In this document: positions 4,792 through 10,348 of the stretch, in pieces
How positions within the stretch are numbered: position 1 is the first letter of the stretch
Layout of the letters: the number at the start of each line of letters is the position of its first letter
DNA from: an uncultured Spirochaetaceae bacterium
GTDB lineage: Bacteria > Spirochaetota > Spirochaetia > Treponematales > Treponemataceae
NCBI GenBank assembly: GCA_902796985.1
Contig: CADBRC010000185.1
Span: 1 to 10,348 of the forward strand
Direction: 5' to 3'
Length of the DNA stretch: 10,348 bases
Translations under genes and position numbers: made by a program
The notes under the pieces: generated by a model
The model's database searches: none
What the model saw: the letters and a program-made list of their open reading frames with translations, nothing else
Told to the model about the DNA's origin: nothing

Positions 4792-7548
4792 ATGGACAAC
4801 ATCTTCTCGGACAAAGGCAGAAACAAACGATTCCTCGTAAACATGGTCTGCATGGTTCTGACCCTCCTGATCATCAACATGATGTTCTTCCTGGGGGCGG
4901 GCACATCCCGGAGCTCCGCCCTGCAGAACAACCTGATGCTGGTCCTGACGATGCTGCTGTCCTCGTTCTGCGGGCCGCTCACCGCCGTCCTGATGGAACT
5001 GGTCATGTTCCTGCATACGGCGTTCATCAAGTGGAACATCCGCGGGACACTCGGCCTCTTCGTCATCCTGTCCTGCGCCCTCACTGCCTATGTCCCCGTC
5101 AGGCAGGGCTGGTACAGGAGCAGGCTTAAGAGCCTGCTCTCCATCCCCTTCTTCTGCCTGAGCATAAACATATCGAACTTCCTGATACGGCTTGCCTACG
5201 GGCTGGGCTCACGGATGAGCTTTGCGCCGGGCACTCAGTTCAAGTATCTGGGCAACTTCCTGCCGTTCGCAGTGCTGATTGCGGCATTATGCTATGCCTT
5301 CTTCAATTACGCACCCGAGTCCGTGAAGGGCATATCCTCCGGCTACCGCTACTTCCTCATCAACAGGATGGACAGGTCTCCGGGGAACAGGAAGCGGCGG
5401 CTCAGCATAAAGGACAAGGTCACGGGGCTCATCCTTTTTGAGGCGGTCATCCTGTGCCTGGCAGCCCTGGTGTTTACCTTCATGCTGTTCAGCGAGAGCG
5501 CGGGCAGGCTGCCGAAAGGTTCCCCCCTGCCGAAGATGTTCATATCGGATGCCCTGATGCGGACGTACTTTTCCCTGCTGCTCAGCCTGATGAACTTCTC
5601 CGTCCCCATAATCCTCTTTGCCAATTCCTTCGCCATAAACCGCATTGCCGCCCCCATCCGCCTCATGTCCACGGGAATGAAGAGCTTCTCCGAGAGCCTG
5701 ATTGAGGGCGGGGGCGGAAAGAGCGTCGACATCAACAGGCTGGACATAAAGACCGGAGACGAGATAGAGGATCTGTACGGCGAGCTCAAATTCGCTACGG
5801 GGCAGATGGAAGCCTACATCGAGAGCCAGGAGCGGGAGCAGAAGCTCAAGGATAAGATACAGGTGGAGATGGCGGCGAACAAGGCCAAGACATCCTTCCT
5901 GTCCTCAATGAGCCACGAGATCCGTACCCCGATTAACGCCGTGCTGGGGCTGGACGAGATGATCCTGCGCGAGAGCGACGAGGAGCACATCATCAGGTAT
6001 GCGGCGGACATCAAGAGTGCGGGCCGCTCGCTCCTGAACCTCATAAACGACATCCTCGACTTCTCCAAAATCGAATCCGGCAAGCTGGAGCTCATCAATG
6101 CGGAGTATGACCTTGGTTCCATGGTGAACGATCTGGTCAACATGATCAGTTCCCGCGCCGAGGAGAAGGGGCTCAAGTTCACGGTCAACGTTACCCCTTC
6201 TACGCCCCGCGTCCTCTACGGCGACGAGGTGCGCATAAAGCAGTGCATCCTGAACATACTGACCAACGCAGTCAAGTACACGCGCGAGGGCAGCGTTACG
6301 ATGGAGATAGGCTGGGAGGAAGCTTCCGCCGGGGACCTGCGGGGCGAGGGCTTTGCTGCGCTGGGCGGTGACAAAACCGGCAGTGACCGCTTCATCATGC
6401 TCCGGGCCAGGGTTGTGGATACGGGAATCGGCATAAAGGAAGAGGATTTGCCCAAGCTCTTTACGGCCTTCGAGCGCATAGAGGAGAAGCGCAACAGGAC
6501 GATTGAGGGAACGGGCCTGGGAATGAACATCGTGAAGAACCTTCTTGCCATGATGGGGACCTGTCTGGAGGTCAGGAGCGTTTACGGCGAGGGTTCGGAC
6601 TTCTCCTTCAAGGTCATACAGCGGGTCATCACGGATGAGGGCGTGGGCGACTTCGCGGAGATTTACCGGAAGAGCATGGAGTCGGCGGCAAGCTACCACG
6701 CGAGCTTCACTGCGCCGGATGCCCGCATTCTCTGCGTAGACGACACGGCGATGAACCTGACGGTCTTCAGGGGCCTGCTTAAGGAGACCTATGTGCAGAT
6801 TGATACGGCCTCAAGCGGGGTGGAGGCACTCAAGCTCTGCAGCGAGAAGCACTATGACATCCTGTTCATCGACCACATGATGCCGACGATGGACGGCATA
6901 GAGACCCTGCACGCGCTGGAGCAGCTGGAGCCCAATCAGTGCAGGGGCGTACCGGTTATTGCACTGACGGCCAATGCGATTTCCGGCGCACGGGAGACAT
7001 ACATACGGGAAGGCTTTACCGATTATCTGACGAAGCCGGTCAACAGCGTCAAGCTGGAGAAGATGATTGCCCTGTACCTGCCCCCGGAGAAAGTACTCCG
7101 GTCGGAGCCGGCGGAAGTGCAGGTTCAGTCTGCTGCGGAGCCCGTCAGGCTTACCGATCCGGTGCTGCAGCGGCTGTCCCTTGTGCCGGGGCTGGACATA
7201 GCGCGGTCGCTCGCCGCATGCGGCAGCCCGGACGTGTGCACGGACGTACTCAAACAGTATGCCGAGAGCGGGCCTGATACGCTGGACACGATAGTCCACT
7301 GCATGAAGAAGGAAGACTGGAAGAACTACACGGTCAAGGTTCACGCGCTCAAGTCCTCCTCCCGGCTCGCGGGGCTGGATGCGCTGTCCGAGTCGGCAGC
7401 ACATCTGGAGGAGTCGGCGCACATCGTACTGGACAGCCAGCCCGGCAGTCCCCACTACGAGGAGGCGATGGCTGAAATCCAGTCAAAGACCCCTGTCCTG
7501 CTGGAGGAGTACAAGCTGCTGATTCTCGCGCTGATGGACGCCCTGTAG
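4792..7548 (+). CDS. Membrane hybrid histidine kinase (sensor-HAMP-DHp-HATPase-REC-Hpt), copy 1
   Basis: A 918-residue tripartite sensor kinase. About seven hydrophobic segments (roughly 14-35, 47-75, 86-102, 115-137, 156-172, 212-234, 259-279) form the membrane sensor; the first five resemble a five-helix LytS-type module only loosely. A HAMP-like region and coiled coil follow (281-365). The DHp domain has His375 in SMSHEIRTPIN. The ATPase has the N box (Asn488, Asn492), G1 DTGIG (543-547) and G2 GTGLG (573-577). The receiver (about 643-765) has Asp650, Asp651, phosphoacceptor Asp694, Thr726 and Lys748. The Hpt has His851 in VHALKSSS. The expected relay is His375 to Asp694 to His851, then to a separate regulator not in the window. 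ATG 4792 is preferred over GTG 4786, which lies at the predicted transcription start, because copy 2 begins at the same MDNIF. The ligand is unknown. Confidence 0.93.
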   Translation: MDNIFSDKGRNKRFLVNMVCMVLTLLIINMMFFLGAGTSRSSALQNNLMLVLTMLLSSFCGPLTAVLMELVMFLHTAFIKWNIRGTLGLFVILSCALTAYVPVRQGWYRSRLKSLLSIPFFCLSINISNFLIRLAYGLGSRMSFAPGTQFKYLGNFLPFAVLIAALCYAFFNYAPESVKGISSGYRYFLINRMDRSPGNRKRRLSIKDKVTGLILFEAVILCLAALVFTFMLFSESAGRLPKGSPLPKMFISDALMRTYFSLLLSLMNFSVPIILFANSFAINRIAAPIRLMSTGMKSFSESLIEGGGGKSVDINRLDIKTGDEIEDLYGELKFATGQMEAYIESQEREQKLKDKIQVEMAANKAKTSFLSSMSHEIRTPINAVLGLDEMILRESDEEHIIRYAADIKSAGRSLLNLINDILDFSKIESGKLELINAEYDLGSMVNDLVNMISSRAEEKGLKFTVNVTPSTPRVLYGDEVRIKQCILNILTNAVKYTREGSVTMEIGWEEASAGDLRGEGFAALGGDKTGSDRFIMLRARVVDTGIGIKEEDLPKLFTAFERIEEKRNRTIEGTGLGMNIVKNLLAMMGTCLEVRSVYGEGSDFSFKVIQRVITDEGVGDFAEIYRKSMESAASYHASFTAPDARILCVDDTAMNLTVFRGLLKETYVQIDTASSGVEALKLCSEKHYDILFIDHMMPTMDGIETLHALEQLEPNQCRGVPVIALTANAISGARETYIREGFTDYLTKPVNSVKLEKMIALYLPPEKVLRSEPAEVQVQSAAEPVRLTDPVLQRLSLVPGLDIARSLAACGSPDVCTDVLKQYAESGPDTLDTIVHCMKKEDWKNYTVKVHALKSSSRLAGLDALSESAAHLEESAHIVLDSQPGSPHYEEAMAEIQSKTPVLLEEYKLLILALMDAL

Positions 7549-7569
7549 TCCTTGCGGGGATACCCCCCT

Positions 7570-7604
7570 GTAAAAAATCCTGCCGGTATGATATAATGGA
7601 AAGA
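7570..7604 (+). promoter_or_regulatory. Extended -10 promoter of the second hybrid kinase
   Basis: TATAAT (7592-7597) with TG at 7589-7590 is a perfect extended -10; no strong -35 is visible. The predicted start at about 7604 leaves only about 3 nt before the ATG at 7607. The segment from CCGG through TATG, one base and TATAAT is shared with the copy 1 promoter, so promoter and gene were probably duplicated together. Confidence 0.6.
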
Positions 7605-7606
7605 CC

Positions 7607-10348
7607 ATGGACAACATCTTTCTGGACAAGGGCAGGAACAAACGCCTGCTGGTGAACATAATCTGCCTCTCCGCATCGCTTCTGGCCATGACTTTCCTCC
7701 TGCAGGGAATCGGCGACCTGGACGGATTCAGCGCGTCCAAGAGGAACTGGGCCGTGGTCATAACGATGTTCCTCTCCTCCCTCTGCGGCCCTCTCACGGC
7801 CTCCCTGATGGAGCTCATCCTGTTCATCTACAGGGCATTCGGCAACTGGGACATAAACTCCACCTTCGGCCTCTTCGTAATTTTGACGAGCGCGATGATA
7901 GCCGCCCTTCCCCTGAAGAGGGGCTGGTACAAGAGCCGCATAAAAACCCTGCTGACGATTCCGCTTTTCTCCCTTCTGATCGACATGTCCTTCGCCCTCG
8001 TCAGCGTAGCCTATGGGAGCGCGTATAAGATAGAGGATGAGCTGGTCTTCAACATAGACCTGAAATTCACGTCCCTTCTCTATATCTGCGCGGTCGTCGC
8101 GGGCTGCTACTTATTCTTCAACTACGCCCCTGCAAAAGTCCGCTCGCTTTTCTACGGCAACGACATCTTTACGGAGGACAGGGGGCCGCGCAGGGTCGGC
8201 AAGGGCCGGCTCCGCATCGGAGTCAAGAACAAGATGACGATCCTGATCGTCGCCGAGGCCCTGATCCTCTGCAACGCGGCTATGGTGTTCGCATTCATTC
8301 AGTTCAACAAGAGCGCGGACAGGCTGACCAGGGGGGCCCCCCTGCCACAGATGTTCATAACGGAATCCCTCGTGCAGACGAACTTCGCCATGCTCCTGAG
8401 CCTTCTGAACTTTTCGGTTCCGATCATCCTCATCACGCGCTACTTCGCCGTCTCGCAGATAGCCACCCCGGTCCGCCTTATGTCCACATGGCTGAAGTCC
8501 TTTACCCGCAGCACGATCGGGGGCGCGGAGGGCGAGGCGGCCGTCGCCGACATCTCAGCCCTGAACATACGGACGAACGACGAGATAGGGGATTTGTACG
8601 AGGAGCTGAAGTCCACCGCATCCCGGCTGACCGACTACATCGGGAGCCTGGAGCGGGAGCAGCGGCTGCGCGAGGAGGTCAAGGTGGAGAAGGCCGCCAA
8701 CCAGGCCAAGACCTCGTTCCTGTCCTCGATGAGCCACGAGATCCGCACCCCGATCAACGCCGTCCTGGGCCTGGACGAGATGATCCTGCGCGAGAGCGAC
8801 GAGGAGCATGTCATCCGCTACGCGGCGGACATCAAGAGCGCGGGCCGCTCCCTCCTGAGCCTTATAAACGACATTTTGGACTTCTCTAAAATCGAATCCG
8901 GCAAGCTGGAGCTGATAAACGCCGAGTATGACCTTGGTTCCATGGTGAATGATCTGGTCAACATGATAGGCTCCCGCGCCGAGGACAAGGGGCTCAAGCT
9001 CGTCGTCAACGTCATGCCGGATACCCCCCGCATCCTCTTCGGCGACGAGGTCCGCATAAAGCAGTGCATTTTGAACATCCTGACCAACGCGGTCAAGTAT
9101 ACCCGCGAGGGCAGCGTCACGATGGAAATAGGCTGGGAGGAGCCTTCCGCCGCTGACCTGAGGGGCGAGGGTTTCGCCGTGCTGGGAGGGGACAAGAGCG
9201 GGAGCGACCGCTTCATCATGCTCAAGGCGAGGGTCACCGACACGGGAATCGGAATCAAGGAAGAGGACCTGCCCAAGCTCTTCACCGCCTTCCAGAGGAT
9301 CGAGGAGAAGCGCAACCGGACGATCGAGGGGACGGGCCTGGGCATGAACATCGTTCAGAACCTGCTCGCCATGATGGGCACACAGCTGGAGGTGAAAAGC
9401 ACTTACGGCAAGGGCTCGGACTTCTCCTTCCGGGTCATCCAGCGGGTCATATCCGGGGAGGGTGTCGGGGACTTCGCTGAGATTTACCGGAAGAGCGCGG
9501 AGGCGGCCTCCGGCTACCGGGCGAGCTTTACCGCGCCGGACGCCCGCATCCTCTGCGTGGACGACACGGCGATGAACCTGACGGTCTTCAAGGGCCTCCT
9601 GAAGGAGACCCAGGTGCAGATAGACACGGCCTCAAGCGGGGTGGAGGCGCTCAAGCTCTGCACGGACAACTACTACGACATCCTCTTCATAGACCACATG
9701 ATGCCGACGATGGACGGAATAGAGACCCTGCACGCGCTGGAGCAGCTGGAGCCCAACCGCTGCAAGGGCGTTCCCGCCGTCGCGCTGACCGCCAACGCGA
9801 TCTCCGGCGCGAGGGAGATGTACATGCGGGAGGGCTTCACCGACTACCTGACCAAGCCGGTCAACAGCGTCAAGCTGGAGAAGATGATAGCGGGCTACCT
9901 GCCCCCGCAGAAAGTCAGGATGGTGGAGAAAGACGGGAATCCCCGGCCCGTGCCGGAGCCCGTAAGGCTTTCCGACCCCGTGCTGCAGAGGCTGGCCCGG
10001 GTGCCCGGAATCGACATGGCCCGCTCGCTCAAGGCATGCGGCAGCCCAGACGTGTGCAAGGACGTTCTCAAGCAGTACGCCGAGAGCGGGCCCGACACTC
10101 TGGATACCATCATGCACTGCATGAAGAAGGGAGACTGGAAGAACTACACGGTGAAAGTCCACGCGCTCAAGTCCTCCTCCCGCCTTGCCGGGCTGGATGC
10201 CCTGGGGGAGGCCGCCGCCCGCCTTGAGGCGGAGGGGCACATCATACTGGACAGCCAGCCGGGTAGTCCGCATTACGAGGAGGCGATGGCCGAAATTCAG
10301 TCCCAGACCCCCGTCCTGATGGAGGACTACAAGAAGCTTATCCTCGCC
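7607..10348 (+). CDS. Membrane hybrid histidine kinase, copy 2 (3' end cut by window edge)
   Basis: The frame is open from the ATG at 7607 to the right edge (914 codons). By alignment with copy 1 only about five residues and the stop are missing. The domain order is identical: multi-helix membrane sensor (about 1-280), HAMP and coiled coil (to about 367), DHp with His377, ATPase (G2 box GTGLG at about 575-579), receiver with Asp652, Asp653, Asp696, Thr728 and Lys750, and Hpt with His852. From about residue 365 to the end the two proteins are very alike; the DHp stretch of about 88 residues differs at two positions. The first 300 residues agree at only about half the positions by eye. All catalytic residues are intact. 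It lies 58 bp after copy 1 with its own promoter and no terminator between, so it may also be read from the copy 1 promoter. Confidence 0.93.
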   Translation, partial: MDNIFLDKGRNKRLLVNIICLSASLLAMTFLLQGIGDLDGFSASKRNWAVVITMFLSSLCGPLTASLMELILFIYRAFGNWDINSTFGLFVILTSAMIAALPLKRGWYKSRIKTLLTIPLFSLLIDMSFALVSVAYGSAYKIEDELVFNIDLKFTSLLYICAVVAGCYLFFNYAPAKVRSLFYGNDIFTEDRGPRRVGKGRLRIGVKNKMTILIVAEALILCNAAMVFAFIQFNKSADRLTRGAPLPQMFITESLVQTNFAMLLSLLNFSVPIILITRYFAVSQIATPVRLMSTWLKSFTRSTIGGAEGEAAVADISALNIRTNDEIGDLYEELKSTASRLTDYIGSLEREQRLREEVKVEKAANQAKTSFLSSMSHEIRTPINAVLGLDEMILRESDEEHVIRYAADIKSAGRSLLSLINDILDFSKIESGKLELINAEYDLGSMVNDLVNMIGSRAEDKGLKLVVNVMPDTPRILFGDEVRIKQCILNILTNAVKYTREGSVTMEIGWEEPSAADLRGEGFAVLGGDKSGSDRFIMLKARVTDTGIGIKEEDLPKLFTAFQRIEEKRNRTIEGTGLGMNIVQNLLAMMGTQLEVKSTYGKGSDFSFRVIQRVISGEGVGDFAEIYRKSAEAASGYRASFTAPDARILCVDDTAMNLTVFKGLLKETQVQIDTASSGVEALKLCTDNYYDILFIDHMMPTMDGIETLHALEQLEPNRCKGVPAVALTANAISGAREMYMREGFTDYLTKPVNSVKLEKMIAGYLPPQKVRMVEKDGNPRPVPEPVRLSDPVLQRLARVPGIDMARSLKACGSPDVCKDVLKQYAESGPDTLDTIMHCMKKGDWKNYTVKVHALKSSSRLAGLDALGEAAARLEAEGHIILDSQPGSPHYEEAMAEIQSQTPVLMEDYKKLILA

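Noticed and set aside
4693..5016. N-terminal extension of the TSCPD frame to a Met at 5016
   Set aside because: The added 108 residues are the reverse complement of kinase 1, and a good SD sits before the ATG at 4692, where the conserved domain begins.
5905..6699. Long minus-strand open frame (264 codons) opposite kinase 1
   Set aside because: It lies wholly inside an intact, motif-rich kinase gene, its translation resembles no family, and such antisense frames are common in GC-rich coding DNA.
6811..7455. Minus-strand frames of about 213 codons at the same place in both kinase copies (also 9632-10273)
   Set aside because: Their similarity to each other follows from the sense-strand paralogy. 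No SD or protein family supports them.
7549..7606. Terminator between the kinase genes (GGGG-ATA-CCCC at 7556-7566)
   Set aside because: The four-pair stem with a three-base loop is followed by an A-rich stretch, not T, so it gives no intrinsic terminator on either strand.

Overview
The window (10,348 bp, GC-rich coding sequence) comes from a bacterial chromosome. It holds the 3' part of a 5S rRNA and eight protein genes, the last cut by the right edge. Hybrid histidine kinases of this style (several N-terminal membrane segments, then DHp, ATPase, receiver and Hpt), a TSCPD protein, a RelQ-type alarmone synthetase and TcdA fit a Lachnospiraceae-like member of the Bacillota. A Treponema-type spirochaete is the main alternative. 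The sequence alone does not settle this, so the assignment is inference.

Layout. (1) 1-87: end of a 5S rRNA on the + strand, closing an rRNA operon. A 16-bp inverted repeat, two near-identical terminator-like hairpins in tandem and a fourth GC-rich terminator follow, and the last one reaches the stop codon of the convergent neighbour. (2) 299-1249, minus: a membrane acyltransferase-3 family protein with a recognisable promoter and Shine-Dalgarno (SD) site. (3) 1400-2832, plus: relQ (small (p)ppGpp synthetase) and tcdA (tRNA ct6A dehydratase), transcribed divergently from the acyltransferase. (4) 2829-4692, minus: a tight three-gene operon, TSCPD protein, then an HD-domain protein with an unrecognised N-terminal domain, then queD. 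Its end overlaps the end of tcdA by 4 bp. (5) 4792 to the right edge, plus: two tandem paralogous hybrid histidine kinases of about 918 residues. Their phosphotransfer domains are nearly identical and their membrane sensor halves have diverged.

How the genes fit together. tcdA and queD both serve modification of anticodon-region tRNA bases (ct6A at position 37, queuosine at position 34). relQ makes the stringent-response alarmone. Together with the rRNA operon this is a translation-related neighbourhood, although it is split over separate transcripts. The kinase pair looks like two sensors feeding one phosphorelay. Each protein ends in receiver plus Hpt, and no output regulator lies in the window.

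The most notable signals are two. First, both kinase genes have an extended -10 box (TGnTATAAT) only 9-11 nt before the ATG, and relQ has a -10-like box about as close, which predicts leaderless or nearly leaderless mRNAs. Second, the kinase pair combines near-identical relay domains with diverged sensors. I found no CRISPR array, insertion sequence, tRNA gene or recognisable defence system.
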